A stretch of DNA of 64,000 bases from JACPYM01 sp031423495 (GCA_031423495.1 JANPFP010000003.1:1-64000); one strand, 5' to 3'. Positions 8,409 through 21,915 are shown, numbered from the stretch's first letter. Numbers and translations are program-made. The notes: generated by a model not told the origin, from the letters alone.

Positions 8409-9611
8409 ATGATGAGCAAACTTCGCATTTTCACTTTTCTCACGGCTGTCATTTTCTCTGTTCCGGCGCTTGCACAAGTGAGCGAACTGGCTTCACCCGC
8501 CGGAACGGGCAGCGGTCAACCCAATCTGGCCGTCGCGCCGGATGGCCGTGTCTATTTGAGTTGGATCGAGCGGCTGGGCGAAGGGCGCTTCTCGCTTCGC
8601 TTTGCCGTTAAAGAAAAAGATCAATGGTCAACGCCACGTGTGATTGCCGAAGGCACGAACTGGTTCGTCAACTGGGCGGATTTTCCTTCGATGATTGTGC
8701 TGCCCGACGGTTCGCTGGCGGCGCATTGGCTGGTCAAAAGCACACCGGGAACGTTCGATTACGACGTGACGATTGCGCGGTCATTCGATGGCGGCAAGTC
8801 GTGGGGCAAGCCGTTTGTCCCGCATCGTGACGGCGTGAAAGCGGAACACGGCTTCGTTTCGTTGTTCGCCGCGAAAGATGGAAACCTCGCGGCAGTCTGG
8901 CTCGACGGACGCGAGATGAAGGCTGACCCAAACGACGCGCACGGACACGGTCACGGTAACATGACTTTGCGTACGGTGAAGATCAAACGTGATGGCACGT
9001 TGACCGATGACGTTGTGCTTGATGCGCGCGTTTGCGAATGCTGCCAGACTTCGGCGGCGATGACGGCTGACGGGCCGGTCGTGGTTTATCGTGACCGCTC
9101 GGAAGGCGAGAAGGAAATACGCGACATCTCTATCGTTCGGTTGAGAGCGGGCAAGTGGACTGAGGCCCGCGCGGTTCACCACGATGGTTGGCAGTTGAGC
9201 GGTTGTCCGGTCAACGGGCCTTCGGTGGCGGCGGCTGGCAAACGAGTCGCGGTTGCGTGGTTCACTGCGGTGAATGACAAGCCCCAAGTGAAGCTGGCAT
9301 TTTCCGCCGACGCTGGAGAAAACTTTGGCGCGCCTGTCACGGTTGACGATGGCAATCCGGTGGGCCGGGTCGAGGCGCTCATGATGGCCGATGGCAGCGC
9401 GATTGTTTGCTGGCTGGAAAAGGCGACGGCCAGCGGTTCGGTGCGCGTGCGCCGAATTCACCCTGACAGCAAAATGGGCGAATCAATCGCAATAGCTCCG
9501 AACGGTACCGCTCGTTCAAACGGTTTTCCGCAAATGGTGTTGACAGGCAAGACGCTCGTCTTTGCCTGGACGGGAGCGAAAGTGATGACGGCGACCATGC
9601 CGCTGCCTTAA
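8409..9611 (+). CDS. secreted BNR/sialidase-like beta-propeller protein with CxCC motif
   Basis: 400 residues with a clear signal peptide (LRIFTFLTAVIFSVPALAQ). The body has repeats of the Asp-box/BNR kind: SFDGGKSWGKPF and SADAGENFGAPV. These form beta-propellers in sialidases, but no catalytic sialidase set can be assigned, so enzyme activity is not claimed. Position about 210 carries CECCQTS, a tight Cys cluster suited to metal binding. Two His-rich patches (NDAHGHGHGN) support that. It stands between a multicopper oxidase and a two-component system, which suggests a periplasmic role in the same metal response. Start: tandem ATGs at 8409 and 8412, with GGAAG just upstream. Confidence 0.72.
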   Translation: MMSKLRIFTFLTAVIFSVPALAQVSELASPAGTGSGQPNLAVAPDGRVYLSWIERLGEGRFSLRFAVKEKDQWSTPRVIAEGTNWFVNWADFPSMIVLPDGSLAAHWLVKSTPGTFDYDVTIARSFDGGKSWGKPFVPHRDGVKAEHGFVSLFAAKDGNLAAVWLDGREMKADPNDAHGHGHGNMTLRTVKIKRDGTLTDDVVLDARVCECCQTSAAMTADGPVVVYRDRSEGEKEIRDISIVRLRAGKWTEARAVHHDGWQLSGCPVNGPSVAAAGKRVAVAWFTAVNDKPQVKLAFSADAGENFGAPVTVDDGNPVGRVEALMMADGSAIVCWLEKATASGSVRVRRIHPDSKMGESIAIAPNGTARSNGFPQMVLTGKTLVFAWTGAKVMTATMPLP

Positions 9612-9624
9612 CAGAGAGTTCGAA

Positions 9625-10746
9625 ATGAACACGCGAGACAGCCAATACATCACCGCATTGCCAACGAAGCCCGCGCGCGACCTCAGACCTGTGTGGTTGA
9701 TTGTCAGTATTCTGGCGATCACGTTTTTGCACTACAACACCAGCACACAGTATTTGTTGTTGCACGAGATTTATCAGCGGCTTTATTACATCCCGATCAT
9801 CTATGCCGCTTATTGCTATGGCTTGCGCGGCGGCTTGGCGGCGGCGGTGTTGAGTACGCTGATTTACCTGCCGCATCTCGCGCAACATTCGGGGAATCGC
9901 GTTTACGCCCTAAACCAGTACGCCGAAACGATTCTCTTTCTGGTCATCGGCGTCGTCACCGGACTGCTGGCGGGCGCGGAGCGGCGTGAGCGGCAACGCT
10001 ATGAACAGACTGCCGCCGAATTGCAGCGCGCTTATGACGAACTGCGCAGCACCGTAGATCAATTGTTGTTGGCCGACCGTCACGCTTCGCTGGGCCAGAT
10101 GTCGGCGGCGATTGTTCATGAGATTCGCAATCCGCTCGGCGCGATTCACGGCGCGGCTGAGGCGCTCGAATCAATCGTGCCGCGCGAACACGAGAAGGCC
10201 GAGTTTCTGACCATCATCAAGCGCGAAGTCGAACGGCTCAACGGGCTGGTGACGGACTTCCTGCAATTTGCGCGTCCGCGTTTGCCTGAATTGTTGCCGA
10301 CGCCACCGCGCGAGATTGTCGAGTCGGTCGTCAAGCTGGCGAGCAAGCAAGCCGAACAGGCGCGCGTGAAGATTGCCGTAAAGATCGCCGAGCCGCTGCC
10401 ACTGGCCTTACTCGATGCTGAGCAGATGAAACAGGTGTTACTCAATCTCATCCTCAACGCCATCGAGGCAATGCCGGAAGGCGGACAATTGACGATCAGC
10501 GCCGCGCGGCACGGGGAAGAGTTGTCGTTCGCCGTGCGCGATAATGGCAAAGGAATTGATGCGGCAGTGCGTGAGAAATTGTTCAGTCCGTTCGTGACGA
10601 CAAAGGCGCGCGGCACTGGGTTAGGGCTGGCGATTGCGCATCGGCTGGTGACGCAACACGGTGGGCGCATCGAAGCGGCGAATGAAGCAGACGGCGGCGC
10701 GCTGGTGCAAATCTGGCTGCCGCTCAAAACATCGCCCGCGAACTGA
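9625..10746 (+). CDS. membrane sensor histidine kinase of the metal locus
   Basis: 373 residues. Four hydrophobic segments fill residues 20-115 with almost no periplasmic domain, so the signal is probably sensed in or at the membrane. A coiled coil leads to HisKA with the phosphorylated His in HEIRNPLGAIHGAAE. The HATPase domain has the N box NLILNAIEAMPEGG, the G1 box DNGKGID and the G2 box TGLGLAI. It belongs to the NtrB/ZraS type of kinase that pairs with sigma-54 activators, and such an activator starts 5 bp downstream. It follows the beta-propeller gene by 13 bp, so the metal-resistance genes and their control are probably one transcript or close to it. Confidence 0.9.
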   Translation: MNTRDSQYITALPTKPARDLRPVWLIVSILAITFLHYNTSTQYLLLHEIYQRLYYIPIIYAAYCYGLRGGLAAAVLSTLIYLPHLAQHSGNRVYALNQYAETILFLVIGVVTGLLAGAERRERQRYEQTAAELQRAYDELRSTVDQLLLADRHASLGQMSAAIVHEIRNPLGAIHGAAEALESIVPREHEKAEFLTIIKREVERLNGLVTDFLQFARPRLPELLPTPPREIVESVVKLASKQAEQARVKIAVKIAEPLPLALLDAEQMKQVLLNLILNAIEAMPEGGQLTISAARHGEELSFAVRDNGKGIDAAVREKLFSPFVTTKARGTGLGLAIAHRLVTQHGGRIEAANEADGGALVQIWLPLKTSPAN

Positions 10747-10751
10747 TTTTC

Positions 10752-12182
10752 ATGGCAGTCAACAACAAAACAATTCTGCTGGTGGATGACGATGCGAGTT
10801 TGCGGCGCGTACTCGCTCACCACTTGACCGAAGCGGGCTATCACGTACTTACGGCGACCAACGGCAAAGAAGGTTTGGAAGTATTCACCAGCCAACAAGT
10901 AGAGATGGTCATCACCGACATTCAGATGCCGGAGTTGAGCGGCCTTGAGTTGATGCGGCGCATCACGGTGATGAGTCCTGACGTGATCGTGCTGGTGATT
11001 ACCGCATTCGGCTCAATTGAGACCGCTGTCGAAGCGATGAAGCTCGGCGCATACGATTACATCACTAAGCCGTTCAACCGCGAAGACCTGTTGCTGACGG
11101 TCTCGAAGGGGCTGCAATACACCGCACTGATGCGCGAGAACCGTTCGCTCAAGCAATTCATCGAAAGCCGTTTTACGATAGACAATATCATCGGCAATTC
11201 CAGCGCGATGCAACGCGTTTTCAATCTCGTCCAAAAAGTCGCACCCACCGATTTGGCCGTGCTCATCACCGGCGAAAGCGGCACCGGCAAGGAACTCATC
11301 GCCAAAGCCTTGCACCAACACAGCACGCGGCGCGACGGGCCTTTCGTCCCGCTCAACTGCGGCGCGATTCCCGAAGGCTTGCTTGAATCGGAGCTTTTCG
11401 GTCATCGCAAAGGAGCGTTCACCGGCGCGCACGCCAACGCGCGCGGCAAGCTCGAAGCAGCGGAAAAGGGAACAGTCTTGCTCGACGAGATTGGCGAACT
11501 GCCGTTGGCCTTGCAGGTGAAATTGTTGCGCGTGCTGGAAGGCGGCGAATTCCAACGAGTCGGCGAAACCGAAACGCGCCGCGTTGATGTGCGCTTCATC
11601 GCCGCCACCAATCGTAACCTGTCAAAAATGGTCGAGGACGGACGCTTCCGCGAAGATTTGTATTTCCGCTTGCGCGTCGTGCCGATTCATCTGCCGCCGT
11701 TGCGTGAACGCCGCGAAGACATTCCGTTGCTGGCCGATTATTTTTTGCAGGAAGTCAGTCAGCGTTATGGCCAACGTTTTGGGAAGCTGGGAATACGTTT
11801 CGAGAAAGAAGCCTTTCGCTACTTTCAAGCCTACGCCTGGCCGGGCAATGTGCGTGAATTGAAACATACGGTCGAACGCATGGTTGTCATTGCCGATAAC
11901 GACGTAATCACCATCGCCGACTTGCCGGAGCAATTAACCCAGACCACCGGCAACGCAGCCAACGTCCTGTTGCAACTGCCCGAAGGCGGCATTGATCTGG
12001 AAGAAGTGGAGCGCGAAATTTTGCGGCAGACGCTGGAAAAACACAGCGGCAATCAAACCCGCGCGGCGCAATATCTGAACATCACCCGCAGCGCGCTGAT
12101 TTACCGCATGCAGAAATATGGCTTGGCTGCGGCTGAAACGACCGAAGAAAAAAGCAGCGAGAGCGCGTCGCCAAACAAGTGA
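10752..12182 (+). CDS. NtrC/ZraR-family sigma-54 response regulator
   Basis: 476 residues in the classic three-part plan. The receiver domain (residues 1-125) has the acidic pair in LLVDDDAS, the phospho-Asp in ITDIQMPE and the Lys in ITKPFN. The AAA+ domain (about 145-385) has Walker A GESGTGKE, the sigma-54 contact loop GAFTGA and Walker B VLLDEIGE. The C-terminus is a Fis-type helix-turn-helix (HSGNQTRAAQYLNITRSALIYRM). It should activate sigma-54 RNA polymerase when phosphorylated by the kinase encoded just upstream. Good -24/-12 sites at 4542, 12710 and 12732 are its likely targets (inference). That would make the locus autoregulated. Confidence 0.94.
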   Translation: MAVNNKTILLVDDDASLRRVLAHHLTEAGYHVLTATNGKEGLEVFTSQQVEMVITDIQMPELSGLELMRRITVMSPDVIVLVITAFGSIETAVEAMKLGAYDYITKPFNREDLLLTVSKGLQYTALMRENRSLKQFIESRFTIDNIIGNSSAMQRVFNLVQKVAPTDLAVLITGESGTGKELIAKALHQHSTRRDGPFVPLNCGAIPEGLLESELFGHRKGAFTGAHANARGKLEAAEKGTVLLDEIGELPLALQVKLLRVLEGGEFQRVGETETRRVDVRFIAATNRNLSKMVEDGRFREDLYFRLRVVPIHLPPLRERREDIPLLADYFLQEVSQRYGQRFGKLGIRFEKEAFRYFQAYAWPGNVRELKHTVERMVVIADNDVITIADLPEQLTQTTGNAANVLLQLPEGGIDLEEVEREILRQTLEKHSGNQTRAAQYLNITRSALIYRMQKYGLAAAETTEEKSSESASPNK

Positions 12183-12254
12183 CACGCCAACGCCGCTGGT
12201 GTTTTCGGTTGCAAGCAAACAGGTCGTTGTCTGGAATCAGACAGCGCCCTCTTT

Positions 12255-12635
12255 TTATTGAGCCTCAGTGATGGTCGAGACCAGCACTTTGCCGTCGTGC
12301 GTCATACCCTCGACAGTCATCTTGATCTGGTCTTTCTTGGCGGTTTTCTCGAACAAGGCTTTCGCCAGTTCATTGCCTTTGGCGTCGAACGGATACCACT
12401 TGCCATCGGCGTAAATGCCATAACCGCCCTTGATACAATCCGGCATCAGCGCACACTCTTTAGTGTGTTCAGCTGCGGCTTTAGTGGCCGCTTCGGGTTT
12501 TCCTTTGGCGGTTTCAGCAAAACAAACCATATCCACCACGTAGCCGGTTAACTTCACTTTTTCATGCGGTGTGGCACTCGCCACCACGGCGACCAGAATG
12601 ACGAATGCGAACAAGGCGACAATAGATTTTTTCAT
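12255..12635 (-). CDS. small secreted protein, acidobacterial TKECALMPDC type
   Basis: 126 residues: a signal peptide (MKKSIVALFAFVILVAVVASA), then KVKLTGYVVDMVCFAET, HTKECALMPDCIKGGYGIY and a short beta-rich end. Similar small secreted proteins with this Cys/His core are common in Acidobacteria, to my knowledge without assigned function. The Cys-His spacing would suit metal binding, fitting the locus. The ATG at 12635 has AAGGAG about 9 nt upstream; the open frame reaches further but without a sensible N-terminus. It diverges from the second multicopper oxidase across 148 bp that hold two sigma-54 promoter candidates. Confidence 0.75.
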   Translation of the reverse strand: MKKSIVALFAFVILVAVVASATPHEKVKLTGYVVDMVCFAETAKGKPEAATKAAAEHTKECALMPDCIKGGYGIYADGKWYPFDAKGNELAKALFEKTAKKDQIKMTVEGMTHDGKVLVSTITEAQ

Positions 12636-12709
12636 GCGATCAACTCCTTGGTTGCGAATTTTCTCTCGCTGTCTGTGGGACATCGAGAACGTTTGCTGTG
12701 GCTCTTTGG

Positions 12710-12724
12710 GCATTTTACGTGCCA
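12710..12724 (-). promoter_or_regulatory. sigma-54 promoter candidate, minus strand
   Basis: Read on the minus strand: TGGCAC-GTAAA-ATGC, a perfect -24 element and one mismatch in the -12 element, about 75 bp upstream of the small secreted protein. It lies back to back with the plus-strand site at 12732; the two TGGCAC elements also form an inverted repeat with 7 bp between them, so an operator is an alternative reading. Confidence 0.45.
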
Positions 12725-12731
12725 GTTGTAG

Positions 12732-12747
12732 TGGCACTGTGATTGCA
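12732..12747 (+). promoter_or_regulatory. sigma-54 promoter, perfect consensus
   Basis: TGGCAC-TGTGA-TTGCA is an exact match to the -24/-12 consensus TGGCACN5TTGCW. It lies 37 bp upstream of the start of the second multicopper oxidase, the right distance for its promoter. The NtrC-type activator ends about 550 bp upstream. Confidence 0.72.
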
Positions 12748-12783
12748 GAAACAAACTGTAGGAAACAGCAACAAGGAAACAAA

Positions 12784-14403
12784 ATGACAACGCAGACTTT
12801 TTCGACAATCGCGCGACGTGAGTTTCTGGCGCTTTCCGGCTTGGGCGCGGCGGCGTTATTGGCGGATTCAGTCAACGCGACAAGCGCAACAGCGGCGGAC
12901 TTGGAAATCGCTTTGCAAGCCACCGTGTTTGATGCGGCGTTGTGGCTCGGCACGCCAACGCGCGTGTGGGGCTATCGCGGCGCGGTGTTGCGAGGCGATC
13001 CGTCCAGCGTGCAGCCGATGCCTACGCCAAATCGTGGGTTTGGATATCCGACGCGCTTGCCTGCTCAAAGCATCGTGGCTCCGCCGCGTCACGCGCGCTT
13101 GCCATTCACCTATCTCGGCCCGCTCATCAGCGTGCAGCGCGGCCAGCGCGTGCGCATTCATTTCACCAATCAATTGCCCGAAGCGACAGTGATGCACTGG
13201 CACGGCTTGCACATCGCGCCGGAGATGGACGCGCATCCCAGCCTGTTGGTCGCGCCCGGTCAAAGCGCCATTTATGAATTTGAGGTAACGAATCGCGCGG
13301 GTACTTATTGGTTTCACCCGCACCCTGACGGGCGCACCGGTGCGCAGGTTTATCAAGGCTTGGCCGGAGCCTTTGTTGTCACCGACCCAGAAGAACAAGC
13401 TCTCGGTTTGCCGTCGGGCGCATACGATCTGCCGCTGGTGCTGCAAGACCGCGTCGCGGATGCCGCCAATCAATTCGTTTATCTGTCTCGAGGCGGGAAT
13501 GGAATGATGGGCAACGATGGTTTTCTCGGCGACCGCATACTGGTCAACGGGCAGGAATCATTTGCGCTGCCCGTTGCGCGGCGCGCTTATCGGTTGCGGC
13601 TGCTCAATGGCTCGAATTCGCGCGTGTACAAACTGGCGTGGAGCGACGGCACGCCGTTGACGGTAATCGGCACGGATGGCGGCCTGTTGGAACAAGCGGT
13701 ACAACGCAACTACGTGATGCTCGCGCCCGGCGAGCGCATAGAGTTATGGGCGGATTTCAGCGACCGCGCCGCCGGTGATGAGTTGGAATTACGCAGTCTG
13801 GCTTTCACCGGTGCGGATGTCGGAATGAACGGCGGCAATCAAACGCTGCCGAATGGAGCGCCCTTCCGCGTGATGCAAGTGCGTGTGGCAAACAGCGCGA
13901 GCGAACCCTCTAGCTTGCCCGCGCGGCTCTCATCCATCACTCGTTTCCGCGTGGAAGACGCCGTCAATCGCGCCACGCCGCGCAGCCTGGCCGTGACGAT
14001 GGGAATGGTGAGCGGCGGCATGCGCTGGTTGTTGAACGGACGGGTTTATCAAGAGCAGGAAGTCGCCGCGAACGAAGTGGTTCAACTCAACACCACCGAA
14101 GTCTGGGAACTGGTCAACAACAGCGGAATGATGGGCATGAGCATGGTGCATCCGTTGCACATTCACGGGCTGCAATTTCAGGTGCTTGAACGCCAAATCG
14201 CTGAGCAGTTTTCCGCAGGCTATGAAACCGTGCGCTATGGCTATGTGGACGAGGGTTGGAAAGACACCGTGATGGTGATGCCGGGCGAGCGCGTAAAAGT
14301 GCTGCTGCGCTTTGAGGATTTCACCGGCAAGTATGTTTATCACTGCCACAATCTCGAACACGAAGACGCTGGAATGATGCGCAATTATCTGGTGCGCAAT
14401 TGA
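12784..14403 (+). CDS. multicopper oxidase, CueO/SufI-like
   Basis: 539 residues. The Tat-like signal is ARREFLALSGLGAAALLADS. Copper clusters are VMHWHGLHIAPEMD, TYWFHPHPDGRTG, VHPLHIHGLQFQV and YVYHCHNLEHEDAGMM, the last with a Met axial ligand for the type 1 copper. The length and three-cupredoxin layout fit CueO/SufI-type periplasmic oxidases that detoxify Cu(I). The open frame starts at 12571, but ATG 12784 has a GGAAAC-type SD and begins the signal peptide. It is a different subfamily from the 576-residue oxidase upstream: no metal-binding tail and low similarity outside the copper motifs. Expression from the perfect sigma-54 site is inferred. Confidence 0.9.
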   Translation: MTTQTFSTIARREFLALSGLGAAALLADSVNATSATAADLEIALQATVFDAALWLGTPTRVWGYRGAVLRGDPSSVQPMPTPNRGFGYPTRLPAQSIVAPPRHARLPFTYLGPLISVQRGQRVRIHFTNQLPEATVMHWHGLHIAPEMDAHPSLLVAPGQSAIYEFEVTNRAGTYWFHPHPDGRTGAQVYQGLAGAFVVTDPEEQALGLPSGAYDLPLVLQDRVADAANQFVYLSRGGNGMMGNDGFLGDRILVNGQESFALPVARRAYRLRLLNGSNSRVYKLAWSDGTPLTVIGTDGGLLEQAVQRNYVMLAPGERIELWADFSDRAAGDELELRSLAFTGADVGMNGGNQTLPNGAPFRVMQVRVANSASEPSSLPARLSSITRFRVEDAVNRATPRSLAVTMGMVSGGMRWLLNGRVYQEQEVAANEVVQLNTTEVWELVNNSGMMGMSMVHPLHIHGLQFQVLERQIAEQFSAGYETVRYGYVDEGWKDTVMVMPGERVKVLLRFEDFTGKYVYHCHNLEHEDAGMMRNYLVRN

Positions 14404-14521
14404 AACCTGAGCTACCCGATACGGCAGTCCCCCCATCTCTTATTTCAACCTATTGCAACACCATAGAGTCAATCAACTGGGTACTGTATCAATCAACAAA
14501 TCAATCTCGATAAGGAAAAAA

Positions 14522-14950
14522 ATGAAAAACACAAATCTCAAAACCAACGCAACAACTATGGGGTTACTGATCAGCGCGCTCGCTCTGACGCTAACTGCCA
14601 GCCTTTCAATTTTGGGGATGGTGCACGAGGCCAAACAGGATCATACCGGTCATACCATAGGGCAGGAAATGAAAGCTCCGCATACTGCTCAAGAGCATCG
14701 GGAGCACGCTGAACGATACCAGAAGAAGGCTGTCGAATATCGCAAGGAAGCCGAAGCGCACCGAAAGATGCTGGCTGATTACAGCAAAACGGTCGCCAAA
14801 AACCCGAAAGACACGAATGAGAATGCTTACATCAAGAAGATGCGGCTGCATTGCCAGAAGTTTAGCAAAGCCGCCGAAGCTCTTGCGCTAGAAGCTGAGG
14901 AGATGGCGAAGTTCCACACGATGCGAGCGAAGGAGGTGGAAGGCAAGTAA
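14522..14950 (+). CDS. small secreted coiled-coil protein
   Basis: 142 residues with an N-terminal membrane or signal segment (TMGLLISALALTLTASLSILGM), then a His-containing stretch (HTGHTIGQ, HTAQEHREHAERYQ) and a long charged helix rich in Lys, Glu and Ala. No family is recognised beyond resemblance to short periplasmic helical proteins. It follows the second oxidase by 118 bp with no terminator in between and may share its transcript. The His/Glu-rich helix would allow metal binding, but that is inference. Confidence 0.62.
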   Translation: MKNTNLKTNATTMGLLISALALTLTASLSILGMVHEAKQDHTGHTIGQEMKAPHTAQEHREHAERYQKKAVEYRKEAEAHRKMLADYSKTVAKNPKDTNENAYIKKMRLHCQKFSKAAEALALEAEEMAKFHTMRAKEVEGK

Positions 14951-15539
14951 GTCGCTTTATGGTGGCGCTGGTTTCAATGATGCCAGCGCCAGCCATCTTC
15001 AGCGAAAAGGGACGGCAATTATATGGTGCGCGCTTGAAGCCTTATCATTGCAAAAAGGCTCCGCACGGCGGAAAGGCTCCGCACGGGGATGTCAATATCC
15101 CAGCCGTCTCAAGGGAACAGACAACGGCTGCACCTCAATGGCACTATCGCCGCAATTTGATTGAAGCTGAATGCCGTTCGCAGTAGGCGCAGAGGCCAAT
15201 CTTTGAGGTCGCACGCAGTTGAAAACCGCCGTAATCTAATTTGTCAGCGCGTATCCTCAGTCAGTACTAAAACGCCTCTTCTTTCACCCTTAGGCGCAGC
15301 GGAGTACCCGCTGCATCCCCCCGCCAATGAAATTTTGGACGATTTTCCCGGTTGCCACATTTAGCCGACTTCGCCGATACTGCCTGCGTTCGCCAGATAA
15401 GCCGAACACGCAACGCCCGTAACCGTTCCATTGGTATATCCCAGACGGGCACCCATAAATCCAAAGCAACCCCTTTAACCGCGACGGCCTAAGCGCCAAG
15501 TGAGCCGCGCGCGGGGTTCAATTCTGAGGCGATGTCTCG
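14951..15539. other. 589-bp stretch without a supported gene
   Basis: No reading frame here has convincing protein character. A short direct repeat, AAAGGCTCCGCACGG, occurs twice in tandem (about 15054-15086). The promoter of the giant sensor kinase presumably lies in the last 100 bp, but no clear -35/-10 pair was seen. Confidence 0.5.
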
Positions 15540-20006
<4,467 letters not shown>

Positions 20007-20009
20007 GAG

Positions 20010-20591
20010 GTGAGCCTCATGCAAAAGCCAAAACTCATTTTGATAGGCGGAGCCAATGGCAGCGGCAAGACGACGCTGGCGCGCGAACTGGTTGTGGTTG
20101 AGTCGCTGCGTTATTTGGGAGCCGATGAAATCGCTTATGAATTGAATCCTGCATCGCCCGCGTCTGTTGCTATCGCAGCCGCGCGGCAATTCAGCCTACG
20201 TCTGGATGCCGCTATAGCTAATCGTGAATCGCTGATTGTCGAAGCTACGTTATCAGGCAAGAGTTTGCTTCGCCCGTTGGCGCAGGCGCGGCAACAGGGT
20301 TACGACATCAATCTGGCATTTGTGTTTCTGGATGCGCCGGAAGTTTGTTTGGCGCGCATCGCTGCGCGCGTGGCGCGAGGCGGTCACGACGTACCGGAAG
20401 CGGACGTGCGGCGTCGCTTCACGCGGGCCAATCAGAATTTCTGGCGGCTTTATCGGCGCGCGGCTGACCGCTGGTTTTTGTACTACAACGCCGCTGATCT
20501 GTATGAAGCGATTGCTATCGGCGATCAATCTGGTGAAGCGATTTTCAACGAAAGCAGGTTTACCCAATGGCTGACAATTCTGAACCAATGA
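20010..20591 (+). CDS. zeta-toxin-like P-loop kinase
   Basis: 193 residues. Walker A is GGANGSGKTTLAREL, as in zeta-toxin/PezT and the predicted ABC-type ATPase group. Further features of that group are LGADEIAYELNP, NRESLIVEATLSG and the late VARGGHDVPEADVRRRF segment with Arg residues that bind phosphate. Zeta toxins phosphorylate UDP-N-acetylglucosamine and block wall synthesis; many chromosomal homologues have unknown substrates. The gene begins 3 bp after the sensor kinase (GTG 20010 or ATG 20019), so it may be co-transcribed with it. Its end overlaps the start of a 72-residue protein by 25 bp, an arrangement typical of toxin-antitoxin pairs. Confidence 0.8.
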   Translation: MSLMQKPKLILIGGANGSGKTTLARELVVVESLRYLGADEIAYELNPASPASVAIAAARQFSLRLDAAIANRESLIVEATLSGKSLLRPLAQARQQGYDINLAFVFLDAPEVCLARIAARVARGGHDVPEADVRRRFTRANQNFWRLYRRAADRWFLYYNAADLYEAIAIGDQSGEAIFNESRFTQWLTILNQ

Positions 20592-20785
20592 AAACGGATT
20601 TGACGGTGACCGCAGAAACGTTGCGTGAAGGTTTGCGTATGCAACGCATTGCTGCGGCGGCAGGAGAAAAGGCGCAACAAGAAAATCGCCGACTCAGCAT
20701 TCCGAATTGGTATTCGATCAACGGTCACATCGTAAGCGACATCGAAATCGCGCAACTCGCCACCCAACGTGCTGCTAGTTCGTAG
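20567..20785 (+). CDS. small protein overlapping the zeta-like kinase
   Basis: 72 residues, acidic-to-neutral, helical N-terminus (TAETLREGLRMQRIAAAAGEKA) and an ending IPNWYSINGHIVSDIEI. Starts inside the end of the zeta-like kinase gene, so translation is likely coupled. It does not look like the epsilon or PezA antitoxins. A role as antitoxin or partner of the kinase is inferred only from position. Confidence 0.6.
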   Translation: MADNSEPMKTDLTVTAETLREGLRMQRIAAAAGEKAQQENRRLSIPNWYSINGHIVSDIEIAQLATQRAASS

Positions 20786-20859
20786 TACCGGTTGCAAAGC
20801 CAGAATGTTTTGGTGATCGAGACATTCCGCCTGATGGCGGGACTACATGCTTGTGTGGC

Positions 20860-21915
20860 TTACTTCTTCAGCAAATCCGCAATCTTCTTCACATCCTGCG
20901 AACGCTCAATCGGCGCAATCAGCAACGCGTCGGGCGTATCAACCACCGCCAGATTCTCAACGCCCAGCAACGCAATCTTCCGACCCGTCGTCGCGTAAAC
21001 CAGATTGTTGCGTGCGTCTACCGTCACGGCGTCGCCCAATAATAAATTGCCGTGCGTGTCGTAATCGTCCGTACGCAGTTCATACAAAGCCTGCCAACTG
21101 CCCACGTCGCTCCAGCCGAAATTGGTCTTGAGCATATAGATCGGTTGCGCCGTGCGTTCCATTACGCCGTAATCAATCGAGATGGATTCGAGCGTCGGAT
21201 ATACGCGATTGAGTACGGCGTCATAATCTGGCGTACCAATCGCCTTTTCGATTTCGCACAACCCCGCATAAAGCTCCGGCAAGTGCGTCGCAATCTCTTG
21301 CAGAATCGTTTCGACCGTAAAAATAAAAATGCCGCTGTTCCAAAAATAATCGCCGCTGGTCAGATATTTGACCGCCGTCGGCGCGTCGGGTTTCTCGACA
21401 AAGCGTGCGACTTTGAAATACGTCTGGCTTTGCGCCGTGCCGCACTCTTCGCCTGCCTGCAAATATCCATAACCCGTCTCAGGGCGATTGGGTTGAATGC
21501 CGAGCGTGACGATGGCTCCGCCGAGCGCGATTTCGCCAGCGGCTTTCATTGAATCCGCAAACGCATTCACGTCAGCGATGAAAGCGTCTGCGGGCAATAC
21601 GGCCATCGCGGCTTTCGGGTCGCGTTGTTTCAGCAACAACGCAGCCAGCCCGATGCACGCTGACGTATTGCGTCCCGTAGGCTCGATGATCGCTTGCACA
21701 GGCGTACCCGCCAGCAATTGCGCCGTGATGTCGGCGTGGATTTGCCCTACGACGACGCTGGTGCGTTCAAGTGACGTGAACAGTGCCACGCGCGCCAGCG
21801 TCTCTTCGAGCATCGTGCGGTCGCTGGTGATTTTGAGAAACTGCTTGGGCATGTGCGGACGACTGGCAGGCCAAAACCGCGTACCGGAACCTCCGGCCAT
21901 AATGACGGCAAACAT
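20860..21915 (-). CDS. manC: mannose-1-phosphate guanylyltransferase
   Basis: 351 residues, the length of the single-domain ManC/Man1P-GT enzymes without the isomerase half. It makes GDP-mannose from GTP and mannose 1-phosphate for polysaccharides and glycolipids. The nucleotidyltransferase signature is MAGGSGTRFWPASRPHMPKQ, followed by EPTGRNTSACIGLAALLL, AVLPADAFIAD and VEKPDAPTAVKYL, then WNSGIFIF. The end TNFGWSDVGSWQALYEL completes the family pattern. It is isolated from other sugar-nucleotide genes here and faces the zeta-like pair tail to tail. Confidence 0.93.
   Translation of the reverse strand: MFAVIMAGGSGTRFWPASRPHMPKQFLKITSDRTMLEETLARVALFTSLERTSVVVGQIHADITAQLLAGTPVQAIIEPTGRNTSACIGLAALLLKQRDPKAAMAVLPADAFIADVNAFADSMKAAGEIALGGAIVTLGIQPNRPETGYGYLQAGEECGTAQSQTYFKVARFVEKPDAPTAVKYLTSGDYFWNSGIFIFTVETILQEIATHLPELYAGLCEIEKAIGTPDYDAVLNRVYPTLESISIDYGVMERTAQPIYMLKTNFGWSDVGSWQALYELRTDDYDTHGNLLLGDAVTVDARNNLVYATTGRKIALLGVENLAVVDTPDALLIAPIERSQDVKKIADLLKK

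Noticed and set aside
14959..15186. 75-residue plus-strand frame after the small coiled-coil gene
   Set aside because: No ribosome-binding site, contains the short direct repeat, and no recognisable fold or motif.
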